Below are positions 1 to 6,719 of a DNA stretch of 6,900 nucleotides, piece after piece; positions within the stretch are counted from its first letter, which is position 1; every line of letters begins with the position of its first letter. The DNA comes from Methylococcaceae bacterium. GTDB taxonomy: Bacteria; Pseudomonadota; Gammaproteobacteria; Methylococcales; UBA1147. Both the position numbers and the translations under genes were made by a program. The notes beneath the pieces are model-generated. The model was not told the origin of the DNA, did not search any database, and saw nothing but the letters and a program-made list of their open reading frames with translations. The DNA lies in NCBI GenBank assembly GCA_022616595.1, contig JAKEEL010000269.1, positions 1-6,900 on the forward strand. The letters are read 5' to 3'.

Positions 1-180
1 AAGTCCACTCTTCCACCCTTTCCGGCTCAACCCTGCGATGTCAGCACAATCTGCCCCTGGTTGGGGCCTCCAACCGCTTCCGGATTACTCGGCGGATACC
101 AGAGGAGGTAACTGTCACTGAATCTAAATGTCAAACTTTGGGAGTCCCTTGGTCAAACCAAGGGCTTACCTGTCAACGAG
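1..180. other. non-coding flank with no supported gene
   Basis: Downstream of the operon I find no ORF with a credible start and family resemblance on either strand. One plus-strand frame is open from the window edge to about base 203, but it runs into the lipoprotein gene and resembles nothing I know. Besides the hairpin at 146-164 there is a smaller inverted repeat, GGTTGG / CCAACC, at 59-75. A purine-rich AGAGGAGGT near 101-109 looks like a Shine-Dalgarno site, but the next plus-strand ATG (128) is too far away to use it well. Confidence 0.4.
146..164 (-). terminator. hairpin after the last operon gene, possible terminator
   Basis: A perfect 7-bp inverted repeat (CCCTTGG / CCAAGGG, 5-base loop) begins 16 bases past the TAA stop of the lipoprotein gene. 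On the transcribed strand it is followed by ACTCCCAAAG rather than a run of T, so it is not a canonical intrinsic terminator. It may end the transcript with help, or protect its 3' end. Its position at the end of a tight operon is the main support. Confidence 0.35.
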
Positions 181-816
181 TTATCGGCAAGCCAAGCGAT
201 TGAGAATCAAAATTGTACGCGCGTCCTTCTGGAAACGCACCAGCAATCGTTCCAATGTTTTATTGAATGCCCTGACCGCATCGTCGATACTGTTACTGGC
301 CGCGGGTTCGCTTTCGAGGTAGCGTTCCAGAAGCAGGGTCTCATGGCTATTCGCTGCGACCAGTCCGAGTTCCGCCTCGAGCTCGACTCTCGCGGGCAGC
401 GAATTCGGATAATGTTCCAAGCGTATCAGACTTCCGGAAACGATCCAATCGGCATTCGCCCTTTCGGCCGGGGTGATCACGTAACGGATCAGACCGGAAG
501 CCCGCATCGAACGGGCGATCGCGTCCTGAATCATCGATGCCGGCGGTTCCGACCATCGATGATAACTGTAGCGTTGGATTTCCAGCGAATCTTCCCGGTC
601 GCGGAAAACAATTCCCCGTCCCCCGGCAAATCCACGGGTTGCGAGCCGTCCGACCAAAATGGTCCCGCATGCTTTGGGATCGGGAGTCTCCTGCCGAATT
701 TCGGGTGCCAGTTGATAATAGGTCTCCCGAGGAACAGGCGCGGACTGACACGCGGCGAATATCACGCACAAGGCGCATAAGAATCCGCCCGACAAATGCC
801 GTGAAGAATCGATCAT
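181..816 (-). CDS. ABC-transport auxiliary lipoprotein (PqiC/YmbA-type)
   Basis: This 211-residue protein is the predicted outer-membrane partner of the MCE transporter encoded just upstream. The N-terminus has a short hydrophobic signal and a lipobox ending IFAAC, with Cys23 as the acylated residue. The residues after it are Gln and Ser, not Asp, which fits Lol-dependent sorting to the outer membrane. The motif ETYYQLAP at 31-38 matches the start of the mature domain in the ABC_trans_aux family, and the length is normal for that family. Later family-like segments include the strand ILVGRL (53-58) and a region near DWIVSGSLIRLEH (123-135). The ATG overlaps the MCE gene's stop as ATGA, a typical translational-coupling arrangement, which supports this start. 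Known relatives (E. coli PqiC, YmbA) sit beside MCE proteins and probably link them to the outer membrane. The family call is firm; the transported substrate is unknown. Confidence 0.85.
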   Translation of the reverse strand: MIDSSRHLSGGFLCALCVIFAACQSAPVPRETYYQLAPEIRQETPDPKACGTILVGRLATRGFAGGRGIVFRDREDSLEIQRYSYHRWSEPPASMIQDAIARSMRASGLIRYVITPAERANADWIVSGSLIRLEHYPNSLPARVELEAELGLVAANSHETLLLERYLESEPAASNSIDDAVRAFNKTLERLLVRFQKDARTILILNRLACR

Positions 817-1832
817 GGTTTGTCGGCCGGAGCGTTGTCAGGCAACTCCCGTCCCCATATCGCAGTCGCGGGGTTGGTCCGCAAATCGGATGAAAGCTCT
901 TTAAGATTTTGCGAAGTTTCATCCAGATTGTTCAATATCGGCGTCATGGCAGTCGCAAGTTCCTGAAGCATATACTGGGTATCCGACAGCGATCGCTCGA
1001 TCTTCGGATCGTTTTTTTCCACGAGCCGGTTGAGCCGGTCCGCGAGTTTTCCAAAGTCCGCGACCGCGTTGTCGATCTCAGCCGAGCGGCGGGTCAGGGT
1101 TGCGGTGATTCTCTCGACATTTCGGGCCGTGGCGCGCGCCGAACCAACCAGTTCGCCGACTTCCTTCGGATCGATCGCGGCCATTTGGTGTTTCAGGTGT
1201 TCGGAGACCTGACGCAGGTTCTCCAGAATCCCGGAAAGGGTTTTCCGAACGTCGCCGGAATCGTCGTCTTTCGTGACCAGGAAACCTTCGAGGATTTCGA
1301 TCTGCCGCTGTATGCTCGCGACGATCGGGTCGAGCTTTGCAACCAGGCCGCTTTCAACCTCACAGGAAAGAATTCCACCAGGCTCCGACAGCAGGTTCGA
1401 GGCATTCGTTTCCGGCGAGCTGACCAGATTGACGACGTTTCCCTGCAGCAGCCCGGCCGATCCGATCACGAATTTATCTCTGGCGGAAACCCGCCAGGTC
1501 CGATCGATCTGGAGCGACAGCATGAAGGGAGGCCCTTTACTTGTGCCGATTATTTTAGGTTCCACCGAGACGACCTTCCCGATCCTGTAGTCAGCCTGCA
1601 TGACCGGAGTTCCGGGCTGTACGCCGCCCGAAGCCGGACATTCGGTCATTAAACTGATCTTTTCCCCGCCCAATCCGAACAGAACCACGGCGGAAACCAA
1701 AAGAGCGGCCAGCATCGCGAGTGAAAATATTCCGGCGAACAACAAATCACGCCGCCTCCTGAATCCTTCTCTGCGTCCGGGCGCGCCGATCTCGGGCGGT
1801 GAATAGAAGCGCTCGATTCCGCTCACACCCAT
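813..1832 (-). CDS. MCE/MlaD-family lipid-binding protein of an ABC transporter
   Basis: This 339-residue protein has a short basic cytosolic N-terminus, one membrane helix at about 29-53, and one MCE domain at about 58-145 with the family landmarks GVQPGTPV (70-77), RIGKVVSVEP (83-92) and a GLLQGNVVNLV loop (127-137). A long helical region (about 165-318) follows, ending in the NPATAIWG segment (320-327) common to the C-terminal tail of this class. In the family, MCE domains form hexameric rings on the periplasmic side of the permease, and the helices may build a channel across the periplasm. The gene overlaps the ATPase gene upstream and the lipoprotein gene downstream. The start is uncertain: the ATG at 1832 has its purine-rich stretch directly against it, while the GTG at 1826 has AAGGG six bases upstream and a 4-base overlap with the ATPase stop. 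The difference is only two residues. Confidence 0.9.
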   Translation of the reverse strand: MGVSGIERFYSPPEIGAPGRREGFRRRRDLLFAGIFSLAMLAALLVSAVVLFGLGGEKISLMTECPASGGVQPGTPVMQADYRIGKVVSVEPKIIGTSKGPPFMLSLQIDRTWRVSARDKFVIGSAGLLQGNVVNLVSSPETNASNLLSEPGGILSCEVESGLVAKLDPIVASIQRQIEILEGFLVTKDDDSGDVRKTLSGILENLRQVSEHLKHQMAAIDPKEVGELVGSARATARNVERITATLTRRSAEIDNAVADFGKLADRLNRLVEKNDPKIERSLSDTQYMLQELATAMTPILNNLDETSQNLKELSSDLRTNPATAIWGRELPDNAPADKP

Positions 1833-2560
1833 CCCTTGAGCGCGTATTTGAGATCCGGATCCCCGTCGCCGATTCTGGATAACTCTCCGACCGCCCCGGC
1901 AAATAATAATTTTCCATTGTCGAGAACACCGACCCGGTTCGCGACCTGGAGCGCCCCGCTGGTCTGGTGGGTCGTGAACAGGACGGTCATGTCCCGGGTT
2001 CGTTTTTCCCGCGCGAGATGATCTTCAATTTCGATCACGGATGCAGGATCCAGCCCATCCAGCAATTCATCCCACAGCAACAGTTTCGGCTTTTGAATCA
2101 AGGCGCGGGCCAATTCAACCTTGCGCAGCACTCCGCCGGACAATTCGTGAGGATGCAAGTTCTCCAGGCCATCCAGACGCAATTGGGTCAAAATCAGACG
2201 CGCTTTACGCCACATCGAATCCACCGGTTGCCCGCTTGCCCGCAAGGGTAACATGAGATTCTCCGCGACCGTCAATCCGTTCAACAGGGCTCCTCCCTGC
2301 AATACCATGCCCAGAGACGGGCGGAACCTTGATAACTCGGCCGCCGTGAGCCTGTCATAATCCTGGCCGAGCACCACGATCCGGCCGGCCGAAGGCCGGT
2401 CGAGACCGATGATCAACCTGAGCAGCATGGTTTTACCCGCGCCGTTCGGCCCCAGCAGCGCGAATGATTCCCCCTGCCGGATCGAAAAACTGATTCCCTT
2501 CAATATCGAGCGGCCATTCGCATGTTGAAATACATTTTCGAATTCAACCACGCTGCTCAT
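1823..2560 (-). CDS. MlaF-type ABC transporter ATPase
   Basis: This 245-residue protein is the cytosolic ATPase that would power the MlaE-type permease. The motifs are in order: Walker A GPNGAGKT (37-44), Q-loop Gln88 in VLQGGALL, signature LSGG (140-143), Walker B KLLLWDE (159-165) with the catalytic Glu165, D-loop GLDP (169-172) and switch His198 in TTHQ. The run LQGGALLNGLTVAENLMLPLR is typical of MlaF-like ATPases of MCE systems. Two departures stand out: the residue after the Walker B Glu is Leu rather than the near-universal Pro, and the signature continues VLRK. All catalytic residues are present, so the enzyme should be active. The ATG is four bases after the permease stop, with AGGG overlapping that junction. 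The family is certain; the direction of lipid movement cannot be read from the sequence. Confidence 0.93.
   Translation of the reverse strand: MSSVVEFENVFQHANGRSILKGISFSIRQGESFALLGPNGAGKTMLLRLIIGLDRPSAGRIVVLGQDYDRLTAAELSRFRPSLGMVLQGGALLNGLTVAENLMLPLRASGQPVDSMWRKARLILTQLRLDGLENLHPHELSGGVLRKVELARALIQKPKLLLWDELLDGLDPASVIEIEDHLAREKRTRDMTVLFTTHQTSGALQVANRVGVLDNGKLLFAGAVGELSRIGDGDPDLKYALKGWV
1833..1837 (-). promoter_or_regulatory. ribosome binding site AAGGG for the MCE gene
   Basis: AAGGG lies inside the end of the ATPase coding sequence. It abuts the ATG at 1832 but is six bases from the GTG at 1826, which is the usual spacing, so it favours the GTG start and a GTGA stop-start overlap. Confidence 0.4.
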
Positions 2561-2564
2561 GGCC

Positions 2565-3317
2565 CTAATTCAGCAGGACAAACAACAAATTAATCAGCAG
2601 GATCGCGGCGATTGCATTGACCATGGTCCGGGTTGCGGCCCTCGAAACCGCTTCGACCCGGCGACTGACCCGCGAACCGTTGACCGCGGCGATCAAGGCA
2701 ATGAATACCGAGAACACGATGGGCTTGGCTACGCTGATCAGCACATCGGTCAATTCCAATACCGATTTGAGACTATCGAGAAAAAACGACCAGGAGATCC
2801 CGGCGTTGAACCAGAGCCAGGTCGCGGTGACTCCGACCACGATCAGGTCGGTCCAGACCGCGAGACCGAAGGACATCAGGAGCATCGCAAGCAGCATGGG
2901 TCCGACCGTGTATTGAATCGGATTGATGCCGCAGACCACGAGTCCATCGACTTCGTGGTTCAGCACCATCGAGCCGATCCGGACAGCCAGTGCGACCCCC
3001 GAGCGACCCGCGACGAACAGACCGACCAGCAAGGGCGCAAATTCTGTGACGATCGCGAATCCGATGGTCCCGATCAATAAACCGGGAATGTTCAGGGTGC
3101 TCAGAATATTTTCGGTTTCCTTGCCTACAATCAGTCCGACAATCACAGCAACCAGGGTCACGCCGAACAGAATACTGAGGCCGGTTTCACGCAGATCGTC
3201 CACGAAGCTCTTAAGATCGAGGCGGTTCCGCCCGAGCAGGATGTCCCCGTATAACCGGGAACAATCGCGCAGAACGAAAAGCCCCAATCCGATATTTTCG
3301 AGTAATCTAATACTCAA
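2565..3317 (-). CDS. MlaE-family ABC permease (MCE transporter)
   Basis: This is the inner-membrane permease of the MCE transporter. After an amphipathic N-terminal segment come about five hydrophobic helices. The conserved core includes EFAPLLVGLFVAGRSG, the GSM turn, and a cytosolic loop ending GINPIQY, equivalent to the EIDALxxMGxDPIxY loop that contacts the ATPase in this family. I place the start at the TTG at 3317, giving 250 residues. It overlaps the upstream RyR gene's stop by 11 bases and has GGGATGG just upstream, and the protein then begins right at the family's first helix. An in-frame ATG at 3395 would give 276 residues, but it would overlap the RyR gene by 89 bases and add 26 residues with no family resemblance; it also lacks a good ribosome site. 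The family call is strong; the start is moderately sure. Confidence 0.88.
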   Translation of the reverse strand: MSIRLLENIGLGLFVLRDCSRLYGDILLGRNRLDLKSFVDDLRETGLSILFGVTLVAVIVGLIVGKETENILSTLNIPGLLIGTIGFAIVTEFAPLLVGLFVAGRSGVALAVRIGSMVLNHEVDGLVVCGINPIQYTVGPMLLAMLLMSFGLAVWTDLIVVGVTATWLWFNAGISWSFFLDSLKSVLELTDVLISVAKPIVFSVFIALIAAVNGSRVSRRVEAVSRAATRTMVNAIAAILLINLLFVLLN

Positions 3318-5124
3318 ACGACCATCCCGTGTATCCGGTTTCCGGATCAAGCCTGACTTGGCGCAATCCGGTACACGCGGCACTTTGATCGACATCCGCC
3401 GGCGGGAAATCCGGAGCGGTCCGACCGCGGTTCTGCCAAGCCGCCCGCTCCAGAATCAACACTACGTTCGCGCGCCGCCTTTGCCAGCCGGCGATTTCGT
3501 TCCGGCCGGCCAGACAGATCCGCCGCTCGCTGTGAGCCAGCATTTCAAGGCAGGCGATTCTATGCGGCTCGGATCCCGGTCCCGTCAACAGGTTATCGAG
3601 CGGTTCACCGATCAGCGACCAGACAGCGGCCCGGAATTTCTCGTTCGCACGTCTGGCCAGAATCCTCTGACTTTCATCGGCCAAGTCGATCGCGAGGACC
3701 AGGGTTCGATCCGGATTGCGGCCGGTGAGTCGTTTGAATACAGAATCGATCGACTGGATATAACGGTTGCCGGGTCTGCCGCGATCGGGTGACGCGATCA
3801 CCGCAACAATCAGGTTGCGGCGGACCGCCAATCCCTTCCTGCCGAGCAAGGCGGGCATCAGACGCACGGTATAACGATCGAGATCCTTCATATCTTCGCT
3901 AAGATTATCGTAAGGAATCAGTTCCGGATGGATTTTCTTGTCATTATCGCGTACCGGACCGAACTTCCACCCGTTGAGATGACGGTCCGCGCTCCAGCGA
4001 TCATGTTCGATCCGGGCCAGTTTTTCAACCTCCCGAGGATCGAAAACGAAAAATTCAGACTCCTGTTCCGGTACCAAACGGCAATCGATCGCGGCCGCCT
4101 TGGCCAGCATGTGGTCGGCCTGGTGTCTGCAGGCCTGCCGATAGGATTCGTCCAGCCTGGCCCAGGACTCCCCGGCCGGGTTTCCTTCCAGTGGACGGCC
4201 CTGCGCGGCGATGCTGTCCCGGTAATAGTCATGAACGATCCGGGCCAGATCGTCCTCGCGATCGCCGAACAAAACGTCCGACTCACAGACCTCGGACAAC
4301 GCGGAAAAGGGATAAGTCTGCCCGTCCCAGATTGAGAAATCAGGGGTGGTCCGAGCGTCCCCGATTTCCAGAAAAATTGGCGGGGACGCATTCTGGCGGC
4401 GCCGCAAGGACTCGATGAATCGCGCAATCCGGATGGACTCTTCCGAAGCAGTTTTTTCACATAGGTAGACAGAAGTAACCGGAATGTCGGTTTTGAGGTC
4501 GCGCAAATCGAGGTCGACGAAATGGATTTCCGCGACACGCAGAGCCTCGGGAAATTCAGACAGAAAATCGCCGCGCTGCCGTTCCGGATCGGTGCAGGCG
4601 AACGTAAATCCCGGTCGGCCTGAACCGTAATGGGCCATTCGCATCGCATGCAGCGCGATCGCGACCCCCAAGTCTGAAAATCCCGCGATCAGAACGTGCA
4701 CGGCTTGCCCGAAGGCTCCGTCCGCGCCCAGATGCAGCGGGTATCGGCGCAGCAAGCGGCGCGCCGCGATGTTCGGTATCGAAAGGACCCGGATCCAAAG
4801 CGCGTAAGTTTGCATTGCTCCGGGCACAGCCGAAGGATCCACCGGCGGATTCCTTTTCGCGCTCAGCAAAGTGACCCGGAACGGATTTTTCGAGAAACCG
4901 CTGTTCTGCTTGCAGAATTCACCGAGCGACTCCAATACCAGCGGCCATTCGCCAGATTCATCGGTACACAGAATCATTCCGCCGAAGCGGGCGGATTTTT
5001 CAAGTCTGGATTTGCGCAAGTCCGACACCGTTCGGAGCACAAGTCCGGAAGCACCGAGCATGGCTCGAAGCCTCTCGGCCGTCGGTCCGGCTCCGAAAAT
5101 CAGGGTGCGCTTTCGCCTCAGCAC
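3307..5124 (-). CDS. RyR-domain protein with Rossmann-like domains
   Basis: This 605-residue protein has no signal peptide or convincing membrane helix and should be cytosolic. A Rossmann-like segment opens it (TLIFGAGPTAE, 7-17). A second begins at about 142 (VHVLIAGFSDLG, 142-153) and resembles TrkA-N/RCK NAD-binding folds. At about 364-432 is a clear RyR domain: IEHDRW (372-377), NGWKFGP (384-390), RD (392-393), KK-x-HP (396-400), the LIPYDNL segment (402-408) and a DLDRYTVRLMPALL helix (414-427). The C-terminal region, about 433-605, is unassigned; its strand-loop start (NLIVAVIASPDRG) and alternating helices could be a diverged SLOG-like fold, but this is a guess. RyR domains are the repeat found in ryanodine receptors, and in bacteria they have been proposed as ligand-sensing modules of nucleotide-based signalling. 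The GTG start has AAGGA nine bases upstream. The gene lies between the LSDAT gene and the permease, so a sensory or regulatory role toward the transporter is inferred. Confidence 0.85.
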   Translation of the reverse strand: MLRRKRTLIFGAGPTAERLRAMLGASGLVLRTVSDLRKSRLEKSARFGGMILCTDESGEWPLVLESLGEFCKQNSGFSKNPFRVTLLSAKRNPPVDPSAVPGAMQTYALWIRVLSIPNIAARRLLRRYPLHLGADGAFGQAVHVLIAGFSDLGVAIALHAMRMAHYGSGRPGFTFACTDPERQRGDFLSEFPEALRVAEIHFVDLDLRDLKTDIPVTSVYLCEKTASEESIRIARFIESLRRRQNASPPIFLEIGDARTTPDFSIWDGQTYPFSALSEVCESDVLFGDREDDLARIVHDYYRDSIAAQGRPLEGNPAGESWARLDESYRQACRHQADHMLAKAAAIDCRLVPEQESEFFVFDPREVEKLARIEHDRWSADRHLNGWKFGPVRDNDKKIHPELIPYDNLSEDMKDLDRYTVRLMPALLGRKGLAVRRNLIVAVIASPDRGRPGNRYIQSIDSVFKRLTGRNPDRTLVLAIDLADESQRILARRANEKFRAAVWSLIGEPLDNLLTGPGSEPHRIACLEMLAHSERRICLAGRNEIAGWQRRRANVVLILERAAWQNRGRTAPDFPPADVDQSAACTGLRQVRLDPETGYTGWSFEY

Positions 5125-5133
5125 GATTTGTTG

Positions 5134-5138
5134 TCCTT
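5134..5138 (-). promoter_or_regulatory. ribosome binding site AAGGA for the RyR gene
   Basis: AAGGA sits nine bases before the GTG at 5124 and shares its first base with the last base of the LSDAT stop codon (TGAAGGA). This fixes the GTG start and suggests that ribosomes finishing the LSDAT gene pass directly to the RyR gene. Confidence 0.6.
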
Positions 5139-5875
5139 CAGCGGATCAACCAGCCCCGTAATGTCCGGGTCAAATCGGCAGGTTCCCGGTCAATTTCCAC
5201 GGCCTGAATCAAACCGGAACGGACCAATGCCCGAATTTCCGGATCCGGTTCCCCGCCGGCCAAAGCGCCGGCGATCCGGTCGGCGGTCCGGCCGCTGCCT
5301 GAAACGACCAGAACAGGTCTATTTTCAAGAATGCTGAAGGAAATATCACGCAGGGTGATTGATCCTCCATTGACCGCCACGGTCAATGATCGGCGTCCCT
5401 CGGATAAAAGGCTGGCCGCGCGCGCGATCCAGGACGACTCGTCGCCGAAGCGGTCTCCCGGCACGATCAGGAAATGACTGTGCCGCGACTCCAATGCGGC
5501 GGCTTGCGGGCCGTTTCCGGAATGCTCCGGGAGGTCGATGGTACCGACCGACGCTACTCCGAGCAAAGGAAAAGTCCCCCGAATTTCGGAACGGGCCGCT
5601 CCCATCAGTTTCATGACTCCCGAATCCGTGCCGCCGTCGATCACGATCGCCTGCAGGGATTCGGCAAGTGGCGCCAATACTTCGAAAAACAACTTGCGCA
5701 ACACGGGTTCCGCGGCGTCCGGATGCAACGATCCCGCCCCGCCGACCAGCACCAACACGGGTCCGCTGGTCAAACCCAGGAGGACGAGTGCTTGCGCCAA
5801 GTCCCCCTCCGGCCCGACCATCACGGCCGCAGATCCGGCCAAATCGATCGTAGCGCATTCAGGTTCTGGCGGCAC
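5138..5875 (-). CDS. prokaryotic LSDAT (SLOG in TRPM) domain protein
   Basis: This 245-residue protein consists almost entirely of one domain of the SLOG superfamily, the prokaryotic counterpart of the N-terminal region of TRPM channels. Visible landmarks are a Rossmann-type first strand and glycine loop VLVLVGGAGSL (40-50), the loop IDGGTDSGVM (79-88), a PLLGVASVGTID strand (103-114), HSHFLIVPG (132-140), FGDESSWI (143-150), NGGSIT (169-174) and SGSGRTAD (192-199). In TRPM2 this region binds ADP-ribose, and other SLOG proteins (LOG, DprA, lysine decarboxylase-like enzymes) handle nucleotides. It is therefore predicted to bind or process a nucleotide-type ligand; which one cannot be told. No signal peptide or membrane helix is seen. 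The start is a GTG with no clear Shine-Dalgarno; a later ATG at codon 19 would remove the first strand. It heads the tight operon, 13 bases before the RyR gene. Confidence 0.85.
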   Translation of the reverse strand: MPPEPECATIDLAGSAAVMVGPEGDLAQALVLLGLTSGPVLVLVGGAGSLHPDAAEPVLRKLFFEVLAPLAESLQAIVIDGGTDSGVMKLMGAARSEIRGTFPLLGVASVGTIDLPEHSGNGPQAAALESRHSHFLIVPGDRFGDESSWIARAASLLSEGRRSLTVAVNGGSITLRDISFSILENRPVLVVSGSGRTADRIAGALAGGEPDPEIRALVRSGLIQAVEIDREPADLTRTLRGWLIR

Positions 5876-6010
5876 GGGTTTTACCGATAATGAATGAAAT
5901 ACCGGTTTTGAAGGCCTTCGATGCGCGCGATCCCGGGCGTCTTATGATCGAACCGGGTTTTCGGATCTGCGAACAATCGCGGCTGAACGCGTCTCTTATG
6001 GAATTGAAGA
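5876..6010. other. gap between cytochrome and LSDAT genes
   Basis: This 135-base stretch is the likely place for the LSDAT-RyR-MCE operon promoter if the operon is not co-transcribed with the cytochrome gene. I see no intrinsic terminator and no strong sigma-70-type promoter. It contains the 10-base palindrome GAAGGCCTTC (5910-5919) and an imperfect direct repeat, GCGTCTTATG (5937-5946) and GCGTCTCTTATG (5989-6000). Either could be a regulator site, but neither is diagnostic. Confidence 0.35.
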
Positions 6011-6625
6011 TCAGGGTACAGGGCTCAAGCCGTCCGGCTGACTCGAATAATAATCCGCGAACCGGACCAGATCATTTTCGGAGACTTTATTCATAATATA
6101 GACCATCGTCGGATTTTTTCGGCTTGCGTTTTTGTAGTCGCGCATTACCTTGATCAGATAATCGCGGTTCTGGCCGATCAATCTCGGAAAACCGGCCACG
6201 AAACTGTTGCCCCGTTCACCGTGGCAGCTGCGGCAATTCTCCACCTTTTGCTCAATCTCCGAAGGTGTATCGGAGCGCGGGACCGAAAAGGCTTTCAGTT
6301 CAAATTGAGCCAGATAGGCCCCGATATCTTGTTTTTGCTGTGCCGACAAGCCTTCGACCCTGCTTTGCATTCCCGCATGGATTCGCGTACCGCCCGCGTA
6401 CCCGTTGAGCGCCATCACAATGTATTCGCTGTGTTGCCCTCCCAGGAATGGAACGGGGCTTTCGGCATAAGCACGCGGATCGCCGTCTGCGCCATGACAC
6501 GCCCGGCATTTGGCGAACAACCGCTTGCCGGATTCCGGGTCTCCGTCCCCGGCCAGCGCTTGCGCCGGAATTAACGAAATGAGTACTGCTAGAAGAAGCC
6601 ATTGAATGACTGAATGATGTCGCAT
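6011..6625 (-). CDS. dihaem cytochrome c4-like protein
   Basis: This 204-residue exported electron carrier has a Sec signal peptide with a likely cleavage after ALA (23-25). Two similar class I cytochrome domains follow. Domain one has the haem-binding CRACH at 40-44 and a probable axial Met86 in HAGMQSRVEGLS; domain two has CRSCH at 131-135 and a probable axial Met174 seven residues before the matching VSENDL helix. The tandem arrangement, the about 20-kDa size and the FLGGQHSEYIV / LIGQNRDYLIKV repeats match cytochrome c4, which sits in the periplasm and passes electrons toward terminal oxidases or other acceptors. The ATG has only a weak upstream GGA. The gene precedes the LSDAT operon on the same strand, but the 135-base gap makes a functional link unproven. 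Confidence 0.9.
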   Translation of the reverse strand: MRHHSVIQWLLLAVLISLIPAQALAGDGDPESGKRLFAKCRACHGADGDPRAYAESPVPFLGGQHSEYIVMALNGYAGGTRIHAGMQSRVEGLSAQQKQDIGAYLAQFELKAFSVPRSDTPSEIEQKVENCRSCHGERGNSFVAGFPRLIGQNRDYLIKVMRDYKNASRKNPTMVYIMNKVSENDLVRFADYYSSQPDGLSPVP

Positions 6626-6719
6626 GGTTTTTCCGGTTCTTTTAAAATTTAGGCTGGTGTCAGTCCGATCGTCCGTGAATTGCCAAACGCGCTATTTCTG
6701 ACAAGGCACGGATCAGTCC

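Noticed and set aside
59..75. GGTTGG / CCAACC inverted repeat as a terminator or RNA element
   Set aside because: It is short and has no T-run on either side. No tRNA or other known RNA structure could be built around it.
3..203. plus-strand frame open from the window edge, possibly the tail of a neighbouring gene
   Set aside because: It has no motif I recognise, and it would end inside the opposing lipoprotein gene. It cannot be judged without the sequence before base 1.
128..322. 64-codon plus-strand open frame with AGGAGG upstream
   Set aside because: The purine-rich site is about 19 bases from the ATG, too far for good use, and most of the frame is antisense to the lipoprotein gene.
2923..3792. 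289-codon plus-strand open frame
   Set aside because: It is antisense to the permease and RyR genes, whose protein families are clear, and its translation is low-complexity in Ser, Arg and Pro.
5890..6096. 68-codon plus-strand open frame in the cytochrome-LSDAT gap
   Set aside because: It runs antisense into the 3' end of the cytochrome gene, has no family resemblance and has no Shine-Dalgarno site.
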